NCBI RefSeq assembly: GCF_963676475.1
Contig: NZ_OY781106.1
Span: forward strand, 1,860,001-1,924,000
Source of the DNA: an uncultured Celeribacter sp.
GTDB lineage: Bacteria > Pseudomonadota > Alphaproteobacteria > Rhodobacterales > Rhodobacteraceae
DNA length: 64,000 nt
Reading direction: 5' to 3'
Made by a program: the position numbers and the translations under genes
Part shown: piece by piece, positions 18,254 through 25,530 of the stretch
Layout: every line of letters starts with the position of its first letter
Numbering within the stretch: position 1 is the stretch's first letter
The notes under the pieces: model-generated
Told to the model about the DNA's origin: nothing
Seen by the model: the letters and a program-made list of their open reading frames with translations, nothing else
The model's database searches: none

Positions 18254-18784
18254 ATGAAAACCGTCAAGGATTACATCCGCACCATCGTCGATTTCCCACA
18301 TGAAGGCATCCTGTTTCGCGATGTCACCACGCTTTTTGCCGACCCGCGTGGCATGCGGCTTGCGATTGACCAATTGCTCGATCCCTATGTGGGTATGCAA
18401 ATCGACAAGGTCGTGGGACTTGAAGCGCGCGGATTTATCATCGGCGGCGCCATCGCGCATCAGCTCTCGATCGGCTTCGTTCCGATTCGCAAAAAAGGAA
18501 AGCTGCCCGGTGCAGTGATTTCTGAAGAGTACAAACTCGAATATGGCGAGGCCGTGGTCGAAGTGCATGACGATGCGATCCAGCCCGGCGAGAAAATCCT
18601 CGTGGTCGACGATCTTTTGGCCACCGGCGGCACGGCGGAGGCCGGGATCAAGCTGGTCGAGCGGCTGGGTGGCGAGATCGTGGGCTGTGCGTTTATCATC
18701 GACCTGCCGGAGCTGGGGGGGCACAAGCGGCTGGCTGATCTGGGCTATGGAATTCATACGCTTTGTGAATTTGAGGGGCTGTGA
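18254..18784 (+). CDS. apt: Adenine phosphoribosyltransferase
   Basis: Apt converts adenine and PRPP to AMP and pyrophosphate in purine salvage. The 176 residues contain DYIRTIVDFPHEGILFRDVTTL at the start, the adenine-site segment GLEARGFIIGGAIA, and the PRPP-binding loop VVDDLLATGGTAEA (about 121-134). It closes the plus-strand run that begins with mtnP, so adenine released from methylthioadenosine can be recaptured by a protein from the same transcript. AAAGGACAC precedes the ATG. Confidence 0.95.
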   Translation: MKTVKDYIRTIVDFPHEGILFRDVTTLFADPRGMRLAIDQLLDPYVGMQIDKVVGLEARGFIIGGAIAHQLSIGFVPIRKKGKLPGAVISEEYKLEYGEAVVEVHDDAIQPGEKILVVDDLLATGGTAEAGIKLVERLGGEIVGCAFIIDLPELGGHKRLADLGYGIHTLCEFEGL

Positions 18785-19022
18785 TGCAAATTTTTGCAAG
18801 GCCCCCGAAAACTATCCTGTGCGGCGTGAACGCTTTGGTAACGACTCGCTCGTAAATCTGTGCATGTCTCGCGGAGCCGAGACGCTGTTTGTACCACATG
18901 TGAGCAATCACATTTCGCGCCCTGACCTCCCCCCGGTCAGGGCGCTTTGCGTTTCCCTACCGCGTCACGAGAGTCTTTCGACAGAGGAAAAGCCGCGTTG
19001 CCTTCCAACGCGTTAACCTTAA
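18785..19022. other. Intergenic region left of MITE copy A
   Basis: This is part of a 414-bp gene-free gap between apt and the FAD oxidoreductase. I see no convincing reading frame. It holds a GC-rich hairpin at 18917-18945 and, at its right edge, the left half of a TTAACCTTAA motif that the 109-bp element has entered. The stretch 18785-18916 has no recognisable signal. Confidence 0.5.
18917..18945 (+). terminator. Probable terminator hairpin downstream of apt
   Basis: GCGCCCTGACC/GGTCAGGGCGC forms a perfect 11-bp stem with a C-rich 7-base loop, followed by TTTGCGTTT. The U-tract is weak. It lies 130 bp beyond the apt stop, so it could instead end a short untranslated RNA. Confidence 0.55.
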
Positions 19023-19131
19023 AGCGTTTTTCGTTTAATCTGAATCAGATTGAGCGAAAAACGTTGCGACACTGAATTGATCTTGCTGCGTTTTTCAAAA
19101 ATTGAGTGCCTCAAGTTTTTTGAAAAACGCT
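19023..19131 (+). mobile_element. 109-bp MITE-like element, copy A
   Basis: The termini are AGCGTTTTTC and GAAAAACGCT, a 10-bp inverted repeat, with TTAA directly on both sides (19019-19022 and 19132-19135). Inside are two hairpins. The first (19025-19063) has CGTTTTTCG/CGAAAAACG arms around the palindrome AATCTGAATCAGATT, pairing fully in RNA with G-U pairs. The second (about 19088-19130) has arms of 14 bp plus TTGAG/CTCAA with one bulge. It encodes nothing. Copy B at 58739-58847 is its reverse complement with one difference (C19089). The element interrupts a TTAACCTTAA repeat that is intact at 9181-9211. Confidence 0.8.
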
Positions 19132-19198
19132 TTAATGAGATTAACCTTAACCCAATCGGCATATCGGCTGGTTTCCGGCTGTCACAAACCGAATCGCT

Positions 19199-20620
19199 TC
19201 AGTTCTGAGGTCGCCGCAAAACCGCGCCCGGGTTCATGATGCCCTTGGGGTCGAGCGCCTCCTTGATCGCTCGCATCGCGGAGAGTTTCCCCGGATCGCC
19301 ATAGTGCTCCAGGTCTTCGGCCTTGAGCCGCCCGACACCATGTTCCGCGCTGAACGATCCGTCATACTCCGCGACAAGATCATGCACGACCCGCTTTACC
19401 TCAAAGCGGATGTTTTCATACTCGGAGCGATCACGCCCCTTCGCCGGGAAGACGTTGTAATGCAGGTTGCCGTCGCCCAGATGGCCAAAGGCATTCACCC
19501 GCACATCGCCCAGTTGCGACAGCCGCGCGATGCCCTCGGGGATGAAGTCGGCGATGCGCGACAGTGGGATGGAAATGTCATGCGACGAAATCGACCCGAT
19601 GCGTTTGTTGCCTTCGGGGATCGTCTCGCGCAGGATCCAGAAGTCTTGCCGCTGCGCCTCGCTTTGGGCGATGACCCCATCCGTGACCAGTCCCGCTTCA
19701 AAGCCGCGCTCAAACAGAGTGGCGAGCATGGCCTCCGGGTCGGAGGCGCCCGACACGCCGAGATCAATCAGCACGCACCACTCGGGGGGGGGCGCGAAGG
19801 GCTGGCGAATATCGGGAACAGTCTCGGCAAGGAAATCGAGCCCCATGCCGGAGATCAGCTCAAAGGCCGAAATGCCTTCCCCCGCGATGCCCTGCGCCAT
19901 GTTCAAAAGCTCAAGGGCGGCGGCGGGGGACGGCACGATGAGGATCGCGGCGGCCTCGTGTTCCGGCTGCGGGAAGAGGCGCAGGCTGGCCGCCGTGATC
20001 ACGCCCAGCGTGCCTTCTGCCCCGATCAACAGGTTGCGAATGTCATAGCCTGTGTTGTCCTTGCGCAGGCGTTTGAGGCCGTGAAAAATCTGCCCGTCGG
20101 GCAGGACCGCCTCGATGCCCAGACATAGCTCGCGCGCATTGCCGTAACGCAAGACATTGAGCCCGCCCGCATTGGTCGACAGGTTGCCGCCGATGCGACA
20201 GGTGCCCTCTGCGCCCAGAGAAAGAGGAAACAGACGTCCGGCCTCTTGGGCTGCGGATTGGATGTCGGCGAGGATTGCACCGGCTTCCGCAACGATGACG
20301 TTTTCCTGCGGATAGACCGCGCGGATTTTGGTCATTTTTTCCAATGAGAGGATGACCGGCGCGGGGCCGTCATGGGCGATCTGACCCAGCACCAATCCGG
20401 TGCCGCCGCCCAGGGGCACGATGCCGACCGAGGCCTCGTAACAGGCCTGCACGATGGTCGAGACCTCTTCGACCGTCGCAGGACAGGCGATCACCGCCGC
20501 TTGGCCATGGTAGCGCCCGCGCGGGTCTTCCAACTCGCCGTCACGGCGCGCGCGCAGGGTGCCGGGTGGCAAGGCGGCCTCAAGAGAGGCAAGAAAGTCG
20601 GGCGTCGCAGGCTGGATCAT
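19199..20620 (-). CDS. FAD-linked oxidoreductase, D-lactate/glycolate oxidase GlcD type
   Basis: This 473-residue flavoprotein belongs to the VAO/PCMH family with a GlcD-type C-terminal domain. It probably oxidises a D-2-hydroxyacid such as D-lactate, glycolate or D-2-hydroxyglutarate and passes electrons on. The FAD domain includes VPLGGGTGLVLGQ (about 79-91) and GGNLSTNAGGLNVLRYGNARELCLG. The C-terminal domain has AFGHLGDGNLHYNVFP with its metal-binding His residues, then SAEHGVGRLK. I chose ATG 20620 behind AAGGAG; an upstream start would add 16 residues. GlcE and GlcF partners are absent, favouring a stand-alone D-2-hydroxyacid dehydrogenase. Confidence 0.88.
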   Translation of the reverse strand: MIQPATPDFLASLEAALPPGTLRARRDGELEDPRGRYHGQAAVIACPATVEEVSTIVQACYEASVGIVPLGGGTGLVLGQIAHDGPAPVILSLEKMTKIRAVYPQENVIVAEAGAILADIQSAAQEAGRLFPLSLGAEGTCRIGGNLSTNAGGLNVLRYGNARELCLGIEAVLPDGQIFHGLKRLRKDNTGYDIRNLLIGAEGTLGVITAASLRLFPQPEHEAAAILIVPSPAAALELLNMAQGIAGEGISAFELISGMGLDFLAETVPDIRQPFAPPPEWCVLIDLGVSGASDPEAMLATLFERGFEAGLVTDGVIAQSEAQRQDFWILRETIPEGNKRIGSISSHDISIPLSRIADFIPEGIARLSQLGDVRVNAFGHLGDGNLHYNVFPAKGRDRSEYENIRFEVKRVVHDLVAEYDGSFSAEHGVGRLKAEDLEHYGDPGKLSAMRAIKEALDPKGIMNPGAVLRRPQN

Positions 20621-20664
20621 GGGAGGCTCCTTTGCCTCAGATGTAGCCCCTGCCCCCCCAGGTC

Positions 20665-21495
20665 TCAATCGGAAAGAAACTGAGGCTCCAGCACCATGAT
20701 CGTCGGTTGCCCCGGCAAACGGTCGAGCGAGACCAACAACTCGGAGCCGTGGGTTTCCACCACGGCGAACTCTTCCTCCATCCCTGACAGAAAATCGTTT
20801 AGCCCGTAGCGCGAGAAATAATGCATCGGGATGACGATGGAGGAGCGAAACCGTTCAACGATGCGCATCATCACGTCGCGTGGCACGGTATAGCCACCGT
20901 CAACCGGCGCCATGACCACGTCCAGACGTCCGATGGCGGCATATTGTTCCTCGGTCGGCTCATGATGCAAATGGCCGAGGTGACCGATGCACAGGCCCCC
21001 CGCCTCGAAAATGAAGATCGAATTGCCATTGGGCTCACGGCTATCCCCGAGGCGAATATCGGTCGGCACATTGCGGATGCGCATGGCACCGAGATCGAGG
21101 TCGTGTTCAGCCCCTTCGCCAAACGCGCCCCAGCCCTCAAGGATATGCGCGACATCGCCGTGGACGTTGTTGGTGTAATGGCTGGAATGGGCTTGGTTCA
21201 TCGTCACCACATCGGGCGCCCAGAGCGTGTTGCCGATATAGCCGTTGTAATCGGTGACCACAGACACGTCGCCCGCCTTGATGGCAAACATCGCATGGTC
21301 GATGAAATGGAGGCGCACGGTGTCCTGTGGCACTGGCGCGCCGAAGCTGGCCCGCCATAGTCTTTCGGGCGCCGTGTCACCCGCAAGAGAGCGACAATGG
21401 CTGGGGATGCGCTCGGCCTCTTGGGCCATGGCAGCCGTGGAGGCGATGGACAAAGCGAGGCTGAAAAATAGAGGCCTCCCAAATATCTTCTGCAT
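20665..21495 (-). CDS. Secreted MBL-fold metallo-hydrolase
   Basis: This predicted periplasmic protein of 276 residues has a signal peptide (1-24, ending AMAQ). The body resembles the beta-lactamase-fold hydrolase group that includes L-ascorbate-6-phosphate lactonase-like proteins. Candidate metal ligands are in FIDHAMFAI, SSHYTNNV, CIGHLGHLHHEPT, APVDGGYT and VIPMHYF. The canonical HxHxDH is not intact: NQAHSSHYTNN stands in its place, so the metal site may be unusual. The substrate is unknown. RBS GGGAGA precedes the ATG. It lies 44 bp upstream of the FAD oxidoreductase and may be cotranscribed with it. Confidence 0.72.
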   Translation of the reverse strand: MQKIFGRPLFFSLALSIASTAAMAQEAERIPSHCRSLAGDTAPERLWRASFGAPVPQDTVRLHFIDHAMFAIKAGDVSVVTDYNGYIGNTLWAPDVVTMNQAHSSHYTNNVHGDVAHILEGWGAFGEGAEHDLDLGAMRIRNVPTDIRLGDSREPNGNSIFIFEAGGLCIGHLGHLHHEPTEEQYAAIGRLDVVMAPVDGGYTVPRDVMMRIVERFRSSIVIPMHYFSRYGLNDFLSGMEEEFAVVETHGSELLVSLDRLPGQPTIMVLEPQFLSD

Positions 21496-21596
21496 GCGTG
21501 TCTCCCGATCAAATCGGAATTAGGGTAGGCCCGAATCCCCCGTGGCCCTCATCACAGAACCGTGTGGACGGTCACGGCAACAGGATCAGCCCCTTG

Positions 21597-21815
21597 TCAG
21601 CCGTCCTCAGGCAATTGGAACACATCCTCCACCGACACGCCGAGGCATTTCGCCAGACGCAGGGCCAAGAGTGTCGAGGGCACAAAGACCCCGTTCTCAA
21701 CCGTGTTGATGGTCTTGCGGCTCACCTCGACCTGCGTGGCCAGCTCCATCTGCGTCAGCCCGGCCCTCTGGCGATGCTTTTTCAGATGAACGATGAGCTG
21801 CGCGGGCGCCTTCAT
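21597..21815 (-). CDS. XRE-family helix-turn-helix regulator
   Basis: This compact DNA-binding protein of 72 residues is almost entirely one Cro/CI-type HTH domain: RQRAGLTQMELATQVEVSRKTINTVENGVFVPSTLLALRLAKCLGVSVEDVF. It resembles the short regulators often paired with small membrane proteins. I chose the ATG at 21815 because it overlaps the upstream membrane-protein stop as ATGA; an ATG 27 bp further upstream is also possible. It may bind the inverted repeat ahead of its operon (inference). Confidence 0.85.
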   Translation of the reverse strand: MKAPAQLIVHLKKHRQRAGLTQMELATQVEVSRKTINTVENGVFVPSTLLALRLAKCLGVSVEDVFQLPEDG

Positions 21816-22201
21816 TTTCGAAGGCCTGCGACGGCCATCCATGCCGAAGGCGCGCAGATGAGCAGGATGCCAAGCGCCAAGAGTGCCCCTTTCAGGCTCA
21901 TCTCAAAGTATTGTGTCAAAAAGAAAAAGAGCCAGAATCCAAGAACAGCGCACCAATAGCCGAACTGATAGGCGCCGCGATGCGTTGCCACGGCCATCTC
22001 ATCCCATGCGGGACGAATGCTGCGCGGTGAGATCACGGACACGATAAATTGCAAGAGGCCGCCGAGAACGGCCAGGCCACCGAGCCAGAGGACAAGCTCT
22101 GACGAGATGGCGTTTGTGAAGATGTAGATGCCGAGCAATGCAAGGCCAAACGCAGTGACCAATAGGTTCGCGGCGAGGCGTGTGGTGGCGAGCGGGTTCA
22201 T
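21812..22201 (-). CDS. Small four-span membrane protein paired with XRE regulator
   Basis: I do not recognise this 129-residue protein. It has four hydrophobic segments (about 8-30, 36-58, 79-99, 104-124) and a short loop with PRSIRPAWDEMAVATHRGAYQFGYW. The layout resembles DUF2178-type membrane proteins, which are also encoded next to small XRE regulators. AGGAGA precedes the ATG. It is translationally coupled to the regulator and probably forms a two-gene autoregulated unit. Confidence 0.6.
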   Translation of the reverse strand: MNPLATTRLAANLLVTAFGLALLGIYIFTNAISSELVLWLGGLAVLGGLLQFIVSVISPRSIRPAWDEMAVATHRGAYQFGYWCAVLGFWLFFFLTQYFEMSLKGALLALGILLICAPSAWMAVAGLRK

Positions 22202-22218
22202 AATCAGTTCTCCTGTAA

Positions 22219-22258
22219 TCTTTGGGTTACATAAGAAGATCCAAAAGTAACCTCAAGG
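22219..22258. promoter_or_regulatory. Candidate operator of the XRE/membrane pair
   Basis: GGTTAC (22225-22230) and GTAACC (22247-22252) form an inverted repeat extending imperfectly to 12-base arms (9 of 12 match). It is 18 bp upstream of the membrane-protein start, a typical place for an autoregulatory operator. Confidence 0.4.
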
Positions 22259-22289
22259 TGACATCAGAAAAATTCTGTACAAATTTCTA

Positions 22290-22880
22290 TTAGGCCAGCC
22301 CTATCGTGGTCGGCCCACGCCGATCCGGGTGCAGCGCCGAGTAGAGCACATGGTTGCGCCAGCGTCCGTTGATCTGAAGATAGGCCTGCGCCACGCCTTC
22401 GTATTTGAACCCGGCCTTTTCCAACGCCCCACGCGATGCCGCGTTTTCCGGCAGGCACGCGGCCTCAATCCGGCTCAAGCGCATGCGGGCAAAGGCGTGA
22501 TGGGTGACGGCGGCAATGGCCTCTTTCATATAGCCTTGGCGGGCGTGGCGCGCGCCGATCCAATAGCCGATGGTGCCCGCCTGCGCCGGTCCACGACGGA
22601 TGTTGTCGAGCGTCAAAGCCCCCAGCAAGACGTCATCTTCGCGCCGAAACAGGAACACCGGCAAGCCGCTGTCATTGCGAAAGCTGCGTTCGGCCCAGAA
22701 CACGCGGTTGGTGAAGGCCTTGCGGGTCAAATGATCGGAAGACCATGTCGGCTCCCACGGCTGCAAGAACGCCATGCTTTCCTGACGCAGGGACGCCCAG
22801 GCGCGATAGTCCGAATGCTGAGGCAGACGAAGCGTCATACGCTCCGTCTCGATCCTCACCTTCGGCCGTCGCGACAGCAT
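22290..22880 (-). CDS. rimJ: RimJ/RimL-type GNAT N-acetyltransferase
   Basis: This is a predicted N-terminal protein acetyltransferase of 196 residues, like RimJ, which acetylates ribosomal protein S5 in E. coli. It starts with RIETERMTLRLPQHSDYRAWASLR, typical of the family, and has the acetyl-CoA segment IGYWIGARHARQGYMKEAI followed by LSRIEAACLPENAASRGALEKAGFKYEG. Its first base overlaps the stop of the M16 peptidase gene, so it is the last gene of the ctaC operon run. The precise protein substrate is not known. Confidence 0.85.
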   Translation of the reverse strand: MLSRRPKVRIETERMTLRLPQHSDYRAWASLRQESMAFLQPWEPTWSSDHLTRKAFTNRVFWAERSFRNDSGLPVFLFRREDDVLLGALTLDNIRRGPAQAGTIGYWIGARHARQGYMKEAIAAVTHHAFARMRLSRIEAACLPENAASRGALEKAGFKYEGVAQAYLQINGRWRNHVLYSALHPDRRGPTTIGLA

Positions 22881-24139
22881 CAGGCGGCGAACCTTTGGCG
22901 CAGGCTTTCCAGTTCCGGCGCGGCTTTAACCGGGCCATAGAGCGCCATAGACGCCTTGCCCATGCCGGTTTTCACCAGAAACTCGCGCACATTCTCAAGC
23001 GTCACCGCGTCGATCCGTTCCACGGTTTCCTCGAGCGCCGGAATGCGCCCCCAGATGCCCAGCATCCGCGCGTTACGTTCGGAGCGCGACGAGGGGCTTT
23101 CCAGACCCATCAACAACCCTGCCTTGATTTGCGCCCGTGCGCGGTCGACCTCGACCATCGTCATCTCGGAGGCGGCGCGTTTCATCTCGTCAATCGTGAC
23201 CTCGGCCAGTTCCGCAACCTGATCACCGGAAGTGCCCGCGTAGATCGTGGTCAGCCCGGTGTCGGAATAGGCGCCGGATTGGGCGTAAATCGTATAGCAA
23301 AGGCCGCGTCGTTCGCGCAGTTCCTGAAAGAGTCGTGAAGACATACCGCCGCCCAGAGCGGTGGTCGCGGTCTGGGCGATGTAAATGTCTTCGTCGCGAT
23401 AGGCAGGTCCTTCGAAGGCCAGCGTGAAATGCGCCTGTTCGAGTTTCTTGACCTTGCGATATTCGCCGCCTTCGAACCGCGCCGGGTCCGCGTAATCGCG
23501 ACCATGCGGTTTGAGACCGCCAAAGATCTCTTCGGCCTCGGCGACGATGCGGTCGTGGTCGATATTGCCCGCCGCCGAAAGCACCATGCGTTCGGGGCTA
23601 TAATGCTCATCGACAAAGCCCGCGAGATCGTCGCGGCTGAAATTGTGCACGCGCTCAGCGGGCCCCAAAATCGTCCGACCCAGTGCCTGCTTCGGGTAGG
23701 TCGCCTCTTGCAGCCAGTCGAAAATCACATCGTCGGGCGTGTCCAGCGCCTGACCGATTTCTGATAGGATCACGCCGCGCTCGACCTCCAGCTCATGCGG
23801 ATCGAAGATCGGATTGAGCACGATGTCGCCAATCACATCGAGTGCCAGAGAGACATCGTCTTTCAGCACCCGCGCATAATAGGCCGTGGTTTCCCGCGTC
23901 GTATAGGCGTTCAGATACCCGCCAACGTTTTCAAGGACTTCCGCGATTTCGAGAGGTGTGCGACGATGCGTGCCCTTAAAGGCCATATGTTCGAGAAAAT
24001 GCGCAATGCCGTTCTGTTCGATCCGCTCATGGCGTCCGCCCGCCAGTACCCAGACCCCGATCGACGCGCTTTGCATCGAGGGCTGAAGTTCGGTGACGAT
24101 CCGAAAACCGTTGGGCAGTGTGTGGATACGTGGGCTCAA
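22880..24139 (-). CDS. M16 family zinc peptidase (processing-peptidase-like)
   Basis: This 419-residue metallopeptidase is related to the beta subunit of mitochondrial processing peptidase. The inverted zinc motif HFLEH is at 47-51, and the distal Glu lies in ERGVILSEIGQ (about 120-127). FKGTHRRTP follows the zinc motif. The second, inactive M16 half carries GGGMSSRLFQELRERRGLCYTIYA, typical of the family. The gene overlaps thrC by 4 bases. The thrC-M16-rimJ order is common in alphaproteobacteria. Likely substrates are short peptides. Confidence 0.93.
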   Translation of the reverse strand: MSPRIHTLPNGFRIVTELQPSMQSASIGVWVLAGGRHERIEQNGIAHFLEHMAFKGTHRRTPLEIAEVLENVGGYLNAYTTRETTAYYARVLKDDVSLALDVIGDIVLNPIFDPHELEVERGVILSEIGQALDTPDDVIFDWLQEATYPKQALGRTILGPAERVHNFSRDDLAGFVDEHYSPERMVLSAAGNIDHDRIVAEAEEIFGGLKPHGRDYADPARFEGGEYRKVKKLEQAHFTLAFEGPAYRDEDIYIAQTATTALGGGMSSRLFQELRERRGLCYTIYAQSGAYSDTGLTTIYAGTSGDQVAELAEVTIDEMKRAASEMTMVEVDRARAQIKAGLLMGLESPSSRSERNARMLGIWGRIPALEETVERIDAVTLENVREFLVKTGMGKASMALYGPVKAAPELESLRQRFAA

Positions 24140-25518
24140 GCAAGACGCTCCTTGATCAGGGTTTTCAGACCATCTAGGTCATTCGGCACCACGGTAAACC
24201 GCTCGTCGCGGTCGAACAGATCGGCCATATGTTCAGGCAGCGCCGGATGTATGCCACAGGCCGCCTCGACAGCCGCCGGGAATTTCGCCGGATGCGCGGT
24301 CGAGAGCGAGATCATCGGCACTTCGGACAGGTGCTCTTCGGCGACTTTCACCGCCACCGCCGTATGCGGACAGATCACCTCGCCGGTACGCTTGTGCATG
24401 TCGGTGATGGTGGCGGAGGTTTCCGCCTCAGACGCCCGCCCCGACGCAAAGGTGTCGCGCAGGCGATCCATCGCGCCTTGGGAAATTTTGAACTCACCCG
24501 ATTTGAACTCGTCCATGAGCTGCGCAATCGCGGCGCCTTCGCGGTCGTAGACATCGAAGAGCGCGCGTTCGAAATTGGAACTCACCTGAATGTCCATCGA
24601 CGGCGAAATCGACGGCACCACGCCCTCCTTGGTGCAGGCGCCGGTTTCCATCGTGCGGTGTAGAATGTCGTTCTGGTTCGTCGCGATCACCAGCTTGTCG
24701 ATCGGCAGGCCCATGCGTTTCGCGATATAGCCCGCGAAAATGTCGCCGAAGTTGCCCGTCGGCACGGTGAAGGACACCTTGCGATGCGGCGCGCCGAGCG
24801 ACACGGCGGAGGTGAAGTAATATACGACTTGGGCCAGCACCCGTGCCCAGTTGATCGAGTTCACAGCAGCCAGTTTGACGTGATCGCGAAATTCGATGTC
24901 GGCAAACATATCCTTGAGCGCAGCCTGGCAATCGTCGAAATCACCCTCAACCGCCAGCGCGTGGACGTTGGCCTCAGAGGGCGTGGTCATCTGGCGACGC
25001 TGGACATCCGACACCCGGCCATGCGGGAAGAGGATGAAGACATCAACGTTCGACAAACCCTTGAAGGCCTCAATGGCGGCGGAGCCGGTGTCACCCGAGG
25101 TTGCCCCCACGATGGTCACATGTTCGCCCCGACGCGCAAGCGCCGCTTGGAACAGCTGGCCGATGAGCTGCATCGCGAAATCTTTGAACGCCAGCGTCGG
25201 CCCGTGGAACAGCTCAAGCAGGAAGTGGTTCGGGCCAAGTTGCACCAGAGGCGCGCGGGCGTCGTGTTTGAAACCCTGATAGGCCTTGGCGATGATCTCT
25301 TTGAACTCGGCATCCGTGAAGGTCTCGCCGATGAAGGGCTTCATCACCGTGAACGCGGCCTCTTCGTAAGACATCCCGGCAAGCCCGGCGATTTCCGCCG
25401 CGCTCAGCGTCGGGATGCTCTCCGGCACGTAAAGCCCGCCATCCGAGGCAAGCCCCGTCAGCATGGCGTCTTCAAAGGTCAGGGTCGGCGCTTGGCCGCG
25501 GGTCGAGATATAACGCAT
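24136..25518 (-). CDS. thrC: Threonine synthase
   Basis: ThrC is the last step of threonine synthesis, converting O-phospho-L-homoserine to threonine with PLP. The 460-residue size is that of the longer class found in proteobacteria and yeast. PLP-binding Lys112 lies in HGPTLAFKDFA, and the phosphate cup is GATSGDTGSAAIEAF. The N-terminal RYISTRGQAPTLTFEDAMLTGLASDGGLY is diagnostic. It follows surf1 by 12 bp at the end of the cytochrome oxidase operon. Confidence 0.97.
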   Translation of the reverse strand: MRYISTRGQAPTLTFEDAMLTGLASDGGLYVPESIPTLSAAEIAGLAGMSYEEAAFTVMKPFIGETFTDAEFKEIIAKAYQGFKHDARAPLVQLGPNHFLLELFHGPTLAFKDFAMQLIGQLFQAALARRGEHVTIVGATSGDTGSAAIEAFKGLSNVDVFILFPHGRVSDVQRRQMTTPSEANVHALAVEGDFDDCQAALKDMFADIEFRDHVKLAAVNSINWARVLAQVVYYFTSAVSLGAPHRKVSFTVPTGNFGDIFAGYIAKRMGLPIDKLVIATNQNDILHRTMETGACTKEGVVPSISPSMDIQVSSNFERALFDVYDREGAAIAQLMDEFKSGEFKISQGAMDRLRDTFASGRASEAETSATITDMHKRTGEVICPHTAVAVKVAEEHLSEVPMISLSTAHPAKFPAAVEAACGIHPALPEHMADLFDRDERFTVVPNDLDGLKTLIKERLA

Positions 25519-25530
25519 GGCATCTGCTCT

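Noticed and set aside
19023..19131. MITE copy A as a simple terminator hairpin
   Set aside because: The sequence is duplicated almost exactly at 58739 in opposite orientation next to unrelated genes, with TTAA on both sides. A terminator would not conserve 108 of 109 bases including the loop and linker.
19010..19152. CRISPR array or phage attachment site at the repeat-rich gap
   Set aside because: There are no regularly spaced direct repeats with unique spacers, no cas genes, no integrase and no tRNA. The structure is better explained by one inserted 109-bp element.
20665..20668. Upstream start of the FAD oxidoreductase at 20668 overlapping the MBL gene
   Set aside because: The extra 16 residues are not family-like, and the ATG at 20620 has a clear AAGGAG with good spacing.
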